From Planctomycetota bacterium (GTDB lineage Bacteria; Planctomycetota; UBA1135; GCA-002686595), in NCBI GenBank assembly GCA_020638855.1, contig JACKHT010000001.1, positions 62,001-126,000 of the forward strand: 64,000 nt of DNA. The letters run 5' to 3'. Shown here one piece after another: positions 25,461-35,017 of the stretch; the first letter of the stretch is position 1; every line of letters starts with the position of its first letter. The notes under the pieces were generated by a model that searched no databases, was not told the DNA's origin, and saw only the letters and a list, made by a program, of their open reading frames with translations. The translations under genes and the position numbers were made by a program.

Positions 25461-26744
25461 CTACGACTGGCAGGGAAGCATCGCAGACCTTTCAGGTCCC
25501 ACGCTGACCAACGACACGGGAACTTCGACCAGTTCCCCCAGGGCTTGGATGTAGGCTCGCGCTTCGGGGGGCAAATCCCCCATGCTGCGGGCTCCGGTGA
25601 TGTCCTGCTTCCAACCCGGGAAGCTCCGGTACTCCACCTCCACTTGCCCCAAGTCCGCGAGGTGGGCGGGATACTCTTCGTAGCGCTCGGTTCCCACGCG
25701 GTAGGCCACGCCTACTTGGAGTTCGTCGAGCCCAGAGAGGACATCGAGCTTGGTCATCACCCAGGAGGTCGATCCCGAAACGGCTAGGGCATAGCGCACG
25801 GCAAGGGCATCGAACCAGCCCGCCCGTCGGGGCCGCCCGGTGGTGGTCCCAAACTCATGCCCAACACGCCGCAGGAGCTCCCCGAGCTCGTTGTCTTGTT
25901 CGGTCGGGAAAGGTCCTTCGCCCACACGGGTGCAATAAGCTTTGGCGATTCCGAGCGACTCCGACAACCACACCGGCGGGAACCCGGTGCCCGAGGGGAT
26001 GCCGCCTGGGCCCGTATTGGAGGACGTCACAAAGGGGTAGGTGCCGTGGTCGATGTCGAGCATCAATCCTTGGGCGCCCTCGAACAGGATGCGCTTGCCG
26101 GCTAGGTGGGCATGGCGCAGCAGGGCCCCGGTGTCGCAAACGAAAGGGCGCAAGCGATCGGCCAACTCGTGGTAGCGCTGAATCTGCTCGTCCAGATCGA
26201 GCGGCTGTTCTCCATGCACTTTCTCGATCAATGCGTTCTTCTCCGCCAGCACCGCCCGCAGGCGCGTCTTGCAGCGCTCAGGGTCGAGCAAATCCCCTAC
26301 GCGCAGGCCAATGCGAGCTGCCTTGTCCCCGTAGCACGGGCCGATTCCACGGCCCGTGGTTCCGATGCGCCCAGCACCTTTCCAAACTTCGGCCAGCGCG
26401 TCGATGCGCTTGTGGTGCTCGAAGATCACGTGTGCATTCGAAGAGAGGTGCAAGTTTGTGTGGTCGACCGCGATGCCGCGCTTGCGCAGCCCTTCGACCT
26501 CGGCCAAAAACGTGATCGGATCGAGCGCCACGCCACCGGCCACCACGTTGTGCTTGCCGGGGTGCAAAATGCCCGATGGGATCAGGTGCAAGGCATAGGT
26601 CTGATCGCCCACAACCACCGTGTGTCCGGCGTTGGCGCCGCCTTGGTAGCGGACGATGTAATCGTAATCAGCCGCAAGGCGGTCGATCACCTTGCCCTTA
26701 CCTTCGTCGCCCCATTGGGCTCCGAATACGCTGAGGGAAGTCAT
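25461..26744 (-). CDS. purA: Adenylosuccinate synthetase
   Basis: 427 aa, normal length. Joins IMP and aspartate with GTP in AMP synthesis. The GTP-binding loop GAQWGDEGKGK is at the N-terminus, with GGANAGHTV, TTGRGIGPCYGDKA, FEGAQG and TTGRPRRAGWFD further on. It heads the purA-uppS-cdsA-phoH-ybeY run. About 218 bases separate it from gspK, with no gene seen there. Confidence 0.98.
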   Translation of the reverse strand: MTSLSVFGAQWGDEGKGKVIDRLAADYDYIVRYQGGANAGHTVVVGDQTYALHLIPSGILHPGKHNVVAGGVALDPITFLAEVEGLRKRGIAVDHTNLHLSSNAHVIFEHHKRIDALAEVWKGAGRIGTTGRGIGPCYGDKAARIGLRVGDLLDPERCKTRLRAVLAEKNALIEKVHGEQPLDLDEQIQRYHELADRLRPFVCDTGALLRHAHLAGKRILFEGAQGLMLDIDHGTYPFVTSSNTGPGGIPSGTGFPPVWLSESLGIAKAYCTRVGEGPFPTEQDNELGELLRRVGHEFGTTTGRPRRAGWFDALAVRYALAVSGSTSWVMTKLDVLSGLDELQVGVAYRVGTERYEEYPAHLADLGQVEVEYRSFPGWKQDITGARSMGDLPPEARAYIQALGELVEVPVSLVSVGPERSAMLPCQS

Positions 26745-26962
26745 GCTAGCAGGAACGGGTTGGAGGGCATGGGAGGCACGGACTTTGGGCCACCATTCTC
26801 CGGTTCCCCACTCCCGGTCACAAGGGAAACACAGGAAAAGAAGCCCCCCCGTATGCGCCCAAAAAAGGGGCCCAAACCCAAGCTACGATGCCCCTGGAAG
26901 CGCCTCCCAGGCGACGGCGACGCAATCCCATTGCCAGCTCCTCCAGCTAGCGTCCCAAGCGA

Positions 26963-28303
26963 TCAGTCGGGCGTGTCGAGCATCTCGAGCGGCACATAAT
27001 CGAGCGCGCTCCAATTCAGCAGAATCCGCATGGTGGTGCCCTCATCACCACTCTCACGCCACAAGACCTGGCGTACAACCCGCACCAAGTCCGTACCCGC
27101 CTGCTCCTCGCGCTCGACATCCTCGCGGCGCATCTCCATGGCCTGCGCATCCGGATTGGAAAGGGTGCTCTTCTTGGCCAATATGGTGATCGAGAAGACT
27201 TGGCTGTCGATCTTCAGCCGGGCCAAGACCTCGTTGCGCAATTCGGGCTCCATCGCACTCAAGGTCGGCAACTCTTCGATCTGATCCAGCGAATGGAACG
27301 TCTGGAACTGCGGCAATTCCTCGTTGAATCGGTTCTGCCGGAATTGCGCCTCGCTCTCATCCGCGTTGGGATCGGTTTCCTCTTCGGTGTTGCGATACTC
27401 GATGATCTCCAACCAAACCCGAGGATCCACCTCGCGCGCCTCGAACAGCCCGGCCAACACGGCCAAAGGAGCCGTATTGGCGTTGACCTTGTACCCAAGC
27501 GTTGAGGTCGCGTTGGGGCCAAGCACCGGCGAGGAGTAGATCGTCAGGAAGTGGTCGATCGAGTAGACCCGATTGCCGCGTTCGTCGAAGAAGTCGCGAA
27601 AGTGCTGCTCTTCAAACGGCCGCAAGACCAGGAACTCCTGCATCGTAAGCGGAAGTACGGCGCCCTGTGCCTGGGTGTCGACGCGATTGGGCGTCGGATA
27701 GCCGCCTGTGGAGCGGTCCACCATGAACGTGCGCATGGTGCGGGCCATTTCGGAGGCGGTTCCGCCGTCGATATCGAGGGTCGTTCCTTCCCGGCAGCGG
27801 TCGAGGATGCGCGTGGTGATGGCTTCGGCCTTGTCGGCTTCCTCGGTGTCTTCGCTCAACATCCCCAAGATGTTGAACTTGGAGTCCTCGTCGGTGATGA
27901 AGGTCACCACGTCGACGTCGCCAATCGTCGATTGCTGGACCGTGGCCCACCCATCCATCAGCGAATCGTTGGGGGCTGAGTCCTCGCTGGTCGCGTTGGG
28001 GTCGGCGGAGGCCTCCGGATCGGCCGCCCCAGTTGCGCCAGGATCGGCGCTAGGGTACGGCTCGCCCCCGGCCGCTTGGTCGGCATCATCTTTAAGGATG
28101 GTTTGGTTCTCCAAGAATGCCGAGGCAATCGCCAAGTCCATCTGGGTCTCGGTCAGAACCCGATCCGCTTCGTTCCGTTCGGTGGTCGTGATACGCGCCA
28201 CCTGGTAGACGATCATCAAGATGACGATCAGCACCAGAAAGGTCAGCAGGAGGGCCGCGCCGCGTCGCTTGCTTCGGGGAACTTGGGGGCGCAGTGTTCG
28301 CAT
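26963..28303 (-). CDS. GspK-like type II secretion minor pseudopilin
   Basis: About 446 aa from ATG 28303 (a TTG at 28330 is also possible). The N-terminus has a prepilin-like stretch: basic KRRG, then a hydrophobic helix (AALLLTFLVLIVILMIVY) without the usual Glu at position 5, as in GspK. The middle has YKVNANTAPLAVLAGL, resembling the conserved asparagine/threonine segment of GspK. An insertion rich in Ala, Asp, Pro and Ser occurs near residue 70. It probably caps the pseudopilus tip. The upstream neighbour is a secretin, but no other gsp genes are in the window. Confidence 0.75.
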   Translation of the reverse strand: MRTLRPQVPRSKRRGAALLLTFLVLIVILMIVYQVARITTTERNEADRVLTETQMDLAIASAFLENQTILKDDADQAAGGEPYPSADPGATGAADPEASADPNATSEDSAPNDSLMDGWATVQQSTIGDVDVVTFITDEDSKFNILGMLSEDTEEADKAEAITTRILDRCREGTTLDIDGGTASEMARTMRTFMVDRSTGGYPTPNRVDTQAQGAVLPLTMQEFLVLRPFEEQHFRDFFDERGNRVYSIDHFLTIYSSPVLGPNATSTLGYKVNANTAPLAVLAGLFEAREVDPRVWLEIIEYRNTEEETDPNADESEAQFRQNRFNEELPQFQTFHSLDQIEELPTLSAMEPELRNEVLARLKIDSQVFSITILAKKSTLSNPDAQAMEMRREDVEREEQAGTDLVRVVRQVLWRESGDEGTTMRILLNWSALDYVPLEMLDTPD

Positions 28304-28409
28304 GGCAATTGGGGACGGACGGCCGGGCAACCAGCGTATTCCATCTCCGGCAAAAAATCGGAAGGGCCTGCCCCGGGACCCCGTTACGGGAGGTTCGGTG
28401 GTCCGAGGC

Positions 28410-29936
28410 TCAGTTGTCGAAGGAGTTGTTGAGGTCCGACCCCTGCAGGATCCGCGGTCGAATGAAGAACAGGACGTTGGTCTGCTCTTTCACCTTGTAC
28501 TTACTCTTGAACAGGTACCCCAGGATAGGCACATCCCCGAGGATCGGCACCTTCTTCTCCCGCTCCAAGGTCCGCTCGGTGATCAAGCCGCCCAGGATGA
28601 CGGCCTGGCCAGGCTCCAGCCGCACGATGGTGCGGGCCTTGCGCTGGGAAATCTGGGGCACCTGGATCAGGGCAGCGTCCTGGGAGTTCCCCTGGGCAAA
28701 GGTCACCGCTGTACCGGTTTGCTGGGACGCCTCGATGTCGATGGAAAGCACGACCGTATCGTCCCCCACCACCCGGGGGATGACGTACATCTGCACCCCG
28801 ACCGGCTTGTAGGTCAAGTTGGTGGTGAAGTTGCCGTTCGAGTTGAGGTTCGAGATGTTGAAGAAGGGGATCTCGGTCGTGTTGACGATATCGGCCCTAG
28901 CGCCTTCACGAACAGCGACCTTGGGACGCGAGATGATCGATACGTTCTCACTCGAGGCCACCGCTTCCAGCACCGCATTGAAAGCCACGCCGTCGAACAC
29001 GGCTCCCACGCCAAAAAGTGCGTTCGCCGTGGCCGTGCTTCCCACCGTGTTGGGTAACGAAAAGTCGATATCGTGGATCAGCGTTCCGGGGTTGGGCAGT
29101 CCGAAGATGGGTGTATCGGGGTCCACCTTGGAGACGCCATAGTCGAAGCTGTCGGAAGTGCTGACTTCGACGATCTTGGCTTCGATTTCGATCTGCTTGA
29201 CATCCTCGACAAAGATGTTGATGAAGTGCTGGACGTCGACCAAAACACTGGGCGCCGCGGTCACGATCAGCAAGTCCCCCAAGATCACCGGATTCGGCGA
29301 TTGCAGGCTTCCGTTGCCACCGCCGCGCGGATCGGACCAAGCTTCGACCGACCAGCCTTGGCGCAGGTCCATCAAGACCGAATCCAGCGGCTGGGGCACG
29401 GAGGGGTCCGGTAAGCCTTCGCCGTCGATTCCGGCACCGTGGACCGGAAAGTCCCCGTAGGACTTCAACAGGTTCAGGACGTTCTTGCCCATACCGGGCG
29501 GGAAGGTGTACGGCTTCATCACCAACCCACTGCCGTAGACATAGATCTGCGATCCGAACTCCAGGTAGGGATTGATCGGCGGCTCGCTCAAGTCACCGGG
29601 GAGCAAGGGTCCCAGACCATCCCCCAAGCCATCGCCCAGATCGAGCTCGGGCTTCTCTCCTGGCTTCTCGCCGGGCTTTGGGGCTGGCCCTGGGCCGGGC
29701 TTGGTATCCGTGCCGCCCATTTCGGAGAGGTCCTTGTACTGGTTCTCCAGATCCGCCAGGTAGGCGTCTTCGTCGAAGCCGTCGAGGGGCTTCATCGTGC
29801 CCCCTTCGATCAACTGCTGGAAGAGCTCCAAGTTGACTTGCTCGTTGCGAGCGCGGGGGGTGATGGTTCTAGGCGACTCACAGGCCCCCAGGACCAAGCA
29901 AAACAGCCCCCAAGGGGCGAAGTACCGGTGCGGCAT
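28410..29936 (-). CDS. Secretin-family outer-membrane lipoprotein (GspD/PilQ-like)
   Basis: 508 aa from ATG 29936, which gives a lipoprotein signal ending LVLGAC. A proline/glycine/lysine-rich linker follows near residues 75-110. The C-terminal half is a secretin domain: EAKIVEVSTSDSFDYGV, SENVSIISRPKVAVREG, VGVQMYVIPRV, ISQRKARTIVRLEPGQAVILGG and KVPILGDVPILGYLF. At 508 aa it is shorter than typical GspD, with room for few N-domains. It lies 106 bases upstream of the GspK-like gene on the same strand. Confidence 0.85.
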   Translation of the reverse strand: MPHRYFAPWGLFCLVLGACESPRTITPRARNEQVNLELFQQLIEGGTMKPLDGFDEDAYLADLENQYKDLSEMGGTDTKPGPGPAPKPGEKPGEKPELDLGDGLGDGLGPLLPGDLSEPPINPYLEFGSQIYVYGSGLVMKPYTFPPGMGKNVLNLLKSYGDFPVHGAGIDGEGLPDPSVPQPLDSVLMDLRQGWSVEAWSDPRGGGNGSLQSPNPVILGDLLIVTAAPSVLVDVQHFINIFVEDVKQIEIEAKIVEVSTSDSFDYGVSKVDPDTPIFGLPNPGTLIHDIDFSLPNTVGSTATANALFGVGAVFDGVAFNAVLEAVASSENVSIISRPKVAVREGARADIVNTTEIPFFNISNLNSNGNFTTNLTYKPVGVQMYVIPRVVGDDTVVLSIDIEASQQTGTAVTFAQGNSQDAALIQVPQISQRKARTIVRLEPGQAVILGGLITERTLEREKKVPILGDVPILGYLFKSKYKVKEQTNVLFFIRPRILQGSDLNNSFDN

Positions 29937-30097
29937 GGATGAGTTTGGGAAGCGCAACACGCGGCCAGCCTAGCGGTTTGCCCGCCACCCTCGCCAGAAT
30001 TCGGATCAAACCGGATCCCGACAGGTTCAACCCTTGGAAGGCCCGGAACGGAGCGGGACCTAGCCCAACCGACTGGCCCGCCGCCAAGGCGGTGGGC

Positions 30098-30532
30098 CTA
30101 GAGGGCCTTCTTGACCTGGTCGGTGATGTCGTCGACTGCGGTCCCGTCGCGTCGCTCGATGACCTTCCAGATGCTGCAGTAGTTGCCCTTGACCCGGATG
30201 GCCTCGCAAGCGTCACGGATCCGGGTTCGGGCCTTGGTCAACAGCTCGATGCCTTTGGCAGAGTTCGGGTCGATCTTGTTCTTCGTGATCTCCTGGTACT
30301 CCGAGGTAGCCTCCAGGAGGGCCTGGTAGTCGACCTTGGCCGGCGAAGTCAGCTGCCGGGGCTCCAACAAGCCACAAATGTTGTCCGCCTTGTCCACCTT
30401 GTAGGGCGTACCCCGACCATCGTCGGTGGGCGCAGACTGCTCCAAAGCAAGATTTTCGGCCGGCTGAGTAGCAGGGCTGGCCGTCGTCGCCGGGGCAGGC
30501 AGGCACGCGAACAAGAGGATCAGTTGGAGCAT
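30098..30532 (-). CDS. Small secreted protein of unknown function
   Basis: 144 aa from ATG 30532, which opens a signal peptide (LQLILLFACLPAPA); the frame continues upstream to 30682 but that part is unlike a protein N-terminus. The mature part has two cysteines (NICGLL and YCSIWK) and a helical stretch (YQALLEATSEYQEITKNKI). No family is recognised. It sits between pnp and the secretin gene on the same strand. Confidence 0.6.
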   Translation of the reverse strand: MLQLILLFACLPAPATTASPATQPAENLALEQSAPTDDGRGTPYKVDKADNICGLLEPRQLTSPAKVDYQALLEATSEYQEITKNKIDPNSAKGIELLTKARTRIRDACEAIRVKGNYCSIWKVIERRDGTAVDDITDQVKKAL

Positions 30533-30727
30533 GGCACTTCCGTGGGAAGGTGGGACCAGGGGAGGGGGCACGCGCCAGAGCGAGGAGCTTGCCGCTCCCT
30601 GCCTCGACCGGGCCCTACTAGAGCATGAAGTCAGCCCCCCGATTTTTGGGGATACTTTTGAGAAAGCCGTAGGAAGACTCATCCCTGGCGGGGCGATTGT
30701 CCCAGTTTAGGAATCTGAGACAAGCAC

Positions 30728-30762
30728 GCGGGCCCCAGGCGAATGGTTCGCCTGGGGCCCGC
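30728..30762 (-). terminator. Terminator hairpin after pnp
   Basis: A perfect 16-bp inverted repeat (30728-30743 with 30747-30762, loop of three) lies 26 bases past the pnp stop. The run of T on the minus strand is weak, so it may act as an RNA 3' barrier rather than a strict intrinsic terminator. Confidence 0.7.
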
Positions 30763-30788
30763 TATGGCTCTGGAGGTCCTCCAGGGAC

Positions 30789-33449
30789 CTAGTCGCGGCT
30801 GCGCGACCCGCGCCGGCGCGGACGCGACTCTCGCTCGGCGCCACGGTCGCTCCGATCGCGATCTCCTCGATCTCGGTCGTTCCGATCCCGCTCCGGCCCG
30901 CGATCCCGATCTCGGCCTCGATCGCTTTGCTCGCGATCGCCACGCTCGCGATCGCCACGCTCGCGATCGCCTCCGCGATCTCGGTCGCGATCTCGGTCGC
31001 GATCTCGTCCACCCCGCGGCCGGTCGTCCCGGTCCCCGCGCGGGCGGTCTTCACGATCGGCTCGCGGACGGTCCTCTCGGTCTCCTCGGTCTCCTCGCGG
31101 GCGATCCTCACGGTCGGCGCGCGGACGGTCGTCGCGGTCCCCACGGGGGCGATCCCCACGCGGCCCACGATCTCGGTCGCCACGATCGCGGCCACGACCA
31201 CCCTCGCTACGTGCAGGGCGCTCTTCCGGTTCCCCGTCGGCGTCGTCCTCAAACTCGGGACGCTCGCGGCGGGGTCGACGATCGCCCCGATCCTCAGGCG
31301 CACGGTCACGGTCGCGGCCACGGCTGCGCTCGCGGCCCTCGTCCTCGGAACCACCGCCCATGACGGCTTTGCGGCTGACTTTGATCCGACCTCGGTCGTC
31401 GACGGCGATGATTTCGACTTCGATTTCATCCCCCACGTTGACCTCGTCCGTCACCGCTCCCACGAACCCGTTGGCGAGCTCGGAGATGTGGCAAAGCCCT
31501 TCCACGCCGGGAAGGATTTCCACGAAGGCTCCGAAATCACGGACGCTGCGCACGACGCCCTTGTAGCGGGTACCGACTTCGGGGGTCTCGGTCGAAGCCT
31601 TGATGGCGTTCTTACAAGCCTGGACCTTGACCGGATCCGTACCGAACACTTGCACGTTGCCTTCGTCGTCGAGGATCGTGATCTTGACCTCATACTCCGA
31701 TTGCATCGCCTTGATGTTCTTGCCGCCGGGGCCGATCAGGAAGCCAATCTTGTCTCCGGGAATCTTGATCGATTCGAAGCGCGGAGCGAACCGGGAGACT
31801 TCCTTGCTGGGGCGCGGAACCGCTTCCAACATCTTGTGCAAGATGTGGATACGACCCGCCCGTGCCTGCTCCAACGCGGTCTCGAGCAATTGGCGCGAGA
31901 CGCCTTGGATCTTGATGTCCATCTGGAGCGCCGTGATGCCTACACCGGAACCAGCGACTTTGAAGTCCATGTCCCCGTTGTGGTCCTCGGAACCCAAGAT
32001 GTCGCTCAGGATCGCGGTGCGGTCGCCCTCTTGCACCAAGCCCATGGCGATACCTGCCACGGGTTGGCTGATCGGAACGCCCGCGAGCATCATCGAAAGG
32101 CATCCACCGCAGACCGAAGCCATCGAGGAAGAACCGTTTGACTCCATGATGTCGGAAACGATCCGAACCGTGTAGGGGAAGGATTCCTTGGGCGGCATGA
32201 CCGCCTTCAGAGCCCGCTCCGCCAACATTCCGTGGCCAATTTCACGGCGGCCGGGGCCCATGATGCGGCGGGTTTCCCCTACCGAGTAGGGCGGGAAGTT
32301 GTAGTGCAAGTAGAAGTTCTTGCGGTACTCCTTCTCGACCCCGTCGATGATTTGCTCATCGTCGGGGGTTCCCAAGGTGGCGCTGACCAGGGCTTGGGTT
32401 TCGCCGCGGGTGAACAACACGCTGCCGTGTTGACGCTCGATGAAGTTCGGCTCGATCGTGATTTGGCGAATGTCTACGGTGCTACGGCCATCGGAGCGAC
32501 GTCCCGAGAGGATTTGTTCGCGCTCGACTTGGCGCTGCAGATCGTGGAAGAAGGTCTTGATCGACTTCTTCGTCGCCTTTTGCTGGTCGTCCGGAACTCC
32601 AGCGAGCAATTGCTCGACGCAGTCCACTTCCACCGCCTTGCACGCGGCACTACGCTCGTGCTTGCCTTCGGTGTCGAGGGCTGCGGTCAGAGCCTGCTCA
32701 AAGCCCCATACGCGGGCCTTGAGGTTTTCGTCCACCGCAGGCGCAACGAATTCACGGGGAACCGCACCAAGCTTGCTGCCCAGTTGGTCGATCAGATCGA
32801 CCACATCGCGGATCACGTCTCCCGCCATCTCGAGGGCATCGATCATGACGTCCTCAGGCAGTTGGTCGGCGGAACTCTCCACCATCGCCAAGCCATCCTT
32901 GTGACCGGCCACGACGAGGTCGAGCTCGCTCTCCGTGCGGCGTTCTTCATCGGTCGGCCAAGCCGAGAGCTCTTCGTCGATGCGTGCGATACGCACCGCT
33001 CCGAGGGTGTTCCCGAAGGGCAACCCGCTGATACGGATCGCGGCAAACGCAGCGATCATGGCCAATACATCGGGGTTGTTGACCCCGTCGTACTGCAGCA
33101 CGTGGGTCATCACTTGGACTTCGTCCTTGTACCCATCGGGGAACATGGGTCGGATCGAACGGTCGATCAGACGCATGGTCAGAATTTCCTTTGTGGTCGG
33201 ACGACCTTCACGCTTGAAGAAGCCGCCGGGGATCTTGCCCGCGGCTTCGGTCTTCTCCCGGTAGTCCACTACCAGGGGGAAAAAGTCGATGTCTTCACGG
33301 GCAGAGCCCGCACAAACAGCAGCAAAGACCTTGGTATCCCCTAGGGTGCAGATCACCGCTCCCCCAGCTTGACGGGCCACCTGGCCGGTTTCGATCGCAA
33401 TGGTTTTGCCTGCGATTTTGGCTTCCACGCGGACGGGTTTCATATTCAT
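30789..33449 (-). CDS. pnp: Polyribonucleotide nucleotidyltransferase with long RD-rich tail
   Basis: 886 aa against about 700-720 usually. Two RNase PH-like domains, then a KH domain (FLIGPGGKNIKAMQ) and an S1 domain (GTRYKGVVRSVRDFGAFVEI...GLCHISELA). It degrades RNA 3' to 5' by phosphorolysis. From about residue 698 a 189-residue disordered tail is built almost only of Arg, Asp, Gly, Glu and Pro (RGDRDDRPRADREDRPRGD-like repeats). It is probably an RNA- or partner-binding region, such as for a degradosome; this is inferred. ATG at 33449, downstream of rpsO as in many bacteria. Confidence 0.97.
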   Translation of the reverse strand: MNMKPVRVEAKIAGKTIAIETGQVARQAGGAVICTLGDTKVFAAVCAGSAREDIDFFPLVVDYREKTEAAGKIPGGFFKREGRPTTKEILTMRLIDRSIRPMFPDGYKDEVQVMTHVLQYDGVNNPDVLAMIAAFAAIRISGLPFGNTLGAVRIARIDEELSAWPTDEERRTESELDLVVAGHKDGLAMVESSADQLPEDVMIDALEMAGDVIRDVVDLIDQLGSKLGAVPREFVAPAVDENLKARVWGFEQALTAALDTEGKHERSAACKAVEVDCVEQLLAGVPDDQQKATKKSIKTFFHDLQRQVEREQILSGRRSDGRSTVDIRQITIEPNFIERQHGSVLFTRGETQALVSATLGTPDDEQIIDGVEKEYRKNFYLHYNFPPYSVGETRRIMGPGRREIGHGMLAERALKAVMPPKESFPYTVRIVSDIMESNGSSSMASVCGGCLSMMLAGVPISQPVAGIAMGLVQEGDRTAILSDILGSEDHNGDMDFKVAGSGVGITALQMDIKIQGVSRQLLETALEQARAGRIHILHKMLEAVPRPSKEVSRFAPRFESIKIPGDKIGFLIGPGGKNIKAMQSEYEVKITILDDEGNVQVFGTDPVKVQACKNAIKASTETPEVGTRYKGVVRSVRDFGAFVEILPGVEGLCHISELANGFVGAVTDEVNVGDEIEVEIIAVDDRGRIKVSRKAVMGGGSEDEGRERSRGRDRDRAPEDRGDRRPRRERPEFEDDADGEPEERPARSEGGRGRDRGDRDRGPRGDRPRGDRDDRPRADREDRPRGDRGDREDRPRADREDRPRGDRDDRPRGGRDRDRDRDRDRGGDRERGDRERGDREQSDRGRDRDRGPERDRNDRDRGDRDRSDRGAERESRPRRRGSRSRD
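30929..31009. repeat. Tandem repeats inside the pnp tail
   Basis: Three 15-bp units start at 30929, 30944 and 30959 (plus-strand GCTCGCGATCGCCAC type, encoding RGDRE). Three 12-bp units follow at 30974, 30986 and 30998 (CGCGATCTCGGT type, encoding DRDR). They are in frame and explain part of the tail's length; slippage at such units would change tail length in multiples of whole codons. Confidence 0.85.
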
Positions 33450-33672
33450 CGGTCCGTTCTTTCGTTACGACGACAACATGGGCCTGGGCCCACTGGGGCA
33501 AAGCCCCGGATTCCCCCGGCAGAATGCAACGGGGGGGTTGGACAGTCCAAACTGCTCACCCCGCACGAAGGCTTCCCTCCGTAGAGGAGCCCAAGGCGGG
33601 GTGGCGGTACATGGATCATCCAGGAGTGCACACGGCGGGGTAGGGATCGACATTCGCATCCCCCACACACCC

Positions 33673-33942
33673 CTAACGGCGCAGTCCAAGTTTCTGCAAA
33701 ATCACCTGATAGCGCTCTACGTCGTTGTTGCGTAGGTAGCGCAGTAGCTTCGACCGGCGCCCGACTTTGACGAGCAAACCCCGACGGGTGGTGAAGTCCT
33801 TTTTGTGAACCTTGAGGTGTTCGGTCAGGTTCAGGATGTCTTCGGTCAGAAGGGCGATTTGAACTTCGGGCGAACCGTTGTCGCCATTCTTGGTGGCGAA
33901 CTCACGGATCACTTCACTCTTGCGAGAGGGGGCGATAGCCAT
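33673..33942 (-). CDS. rpsO: Ribosomal protein S15
   Basis: 89 aa from ATG 33942 (MAIAPSRKSEVIREF), the family's usual start and length; the longer frame upstream is not coding in other S15 proteins. Conserved GSPEVQIALLTEDI, LTEHLKVHKKD and RRGLLVKVGRRSKLLRYL. A primary 16S rRNA binder in the 30S subunit. It precedes pnp with a 223-base gap that probably holds the pnp leader. Confidence 0.97.
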   Translation of the reverse strand: MAIAPSRKSEVIREFATKNGDNGSPEVQIALLTEDILNLTEHLKVHKKDFTTRRGLLVKVGRRSKLLRYLRNNDVERYQVILQKLGLRR

Positions 33943-34172
33943 GGAAAAAAGATCCTCAGGGTGATACTTGCCCAGGACCAAGCACGGAGAGGCTACACAG
34001 CGCCCTACGCCCGAGTCCGGGTGCGCCGAAACATTCGGCATATGGGCCCCACGACGGGGCCAAGCAGGCCAGCAGGATAGCCGCTGGGGCCAGCCGTGTC
34101 AGTCGAAAACCCCAACTTCGGGGCATCCAGGCGCACGCTAGGCCCTGCAGGCCCATTCAAGGGGTTGCAAGC

Positions 34173-34784
34173 CTACTGGACGTCGGGACGGGTGACCCGG
34201 GCGGGCATGACCGCCAGGAGCTCGGCAAGGAGCTGATCGACCGCACCCCGGAAGTAGGCCCCCTCGGTGGCGTAGGAAGCCTGCTGCTCGGCATAGTCGA
34301 AACGCCCAGGCAGGCGTCCGGACCAGAGGGGCGGCCCGGACGGGTTGGCCGGATCGATCATGAGCAGTTCCAGATCCACTTTGAAAGCCCGGCGGGTATC
34401 CCAAAGCGATTGGTCCCAGTTGTGCACGATCAACTGGCAAACCACTTCTTCGTTGAGCGTGCCGGGCTGATAGGAGGCCTCCTGGACCCCTTCTCCCCCC
34501 AGGATGCCGGCTTCGTCGACGAAATCGAGCGAAAGCGGTGCGTACCGCCGTTTGACCAAGCCCCGGACGAGGGATTCGCGCAGGGCGCGGGTGGGCACGG
34601 CCATTCCTGCTTGGTCCACTTGGACGGGCGCGACCACCACATCGCTGGGGTTGCGTTGCTCCAGGGTGCTCCCCGCTTCCACCACGACGCCGCGGCCAAG
34701 CTGTTTGGGGAGCTGCTGACAGGCGGTCAAGCCCAGGCCAGCGACGAGGGCCAGGCTAGAGAGGATCTGGATCGGGCGCTTCAT
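34173..34784 (-). CDS. Putative lipoprotein
   Basis: 203 aa with a lipoprotein signal (LVAGLGLTAC). The mature part alternates beta-like segments (SDVVVAPVQV, EEVVCQLIVHNWDQS) and ends in a helical region. It is somewhat like GNA1162/DUF799-type outer-membrane lipoproteins, but I cannot assign it firmly. AGGA lies 7 bases before the ATG. Confidence 0.65.
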   Translation of the reverse strand: MKRPIQILSSLALVAGLGLTACQQLPKQLGRGVVVEAGSTLEQRNPSDVVVAPVQVDQAGMAVPTRALRESLVRGLVKRRYAPLSLDFVDEAGILGGEGVQEASYQPGTLNEEVVCQLIVHNWDQSLWDTRRAFKVDLELLMIDPANPSGPPLWSGRLPGRFDYAEQQASYATEGAYFRGAVDQLLAELLAVMPARVTRPDVQ

Positions 34785-35017
34785 AGGGATTCCTAGGGTT
34801 GGAGAGGCCTGGCGACCAACAGATCAATAGACCAATAGGCGGTGCGGAGAGCCCCCCTGGCCCGGGGCCAGGCCCCCGGTATTCGGGAGTATAGGAATCC
34901 ATCCGGGGCCAAAAAAGGATCCCCACCCGATTCCGGGAAAGGGCGGCGCGCTTCCCATACCAGGCCGGGTTCGAGCGCCGATGGATCCTTGGCATCCATG
35001 GAACCGGCCTTGGACAC

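Noticed and set aside
30840..31330. Short direct repeats resembling a CRISPR array
   Set aside because: Units are 12-15 bp, contiguous without spacers and in frame with the PNPase Arg/Asp tail.
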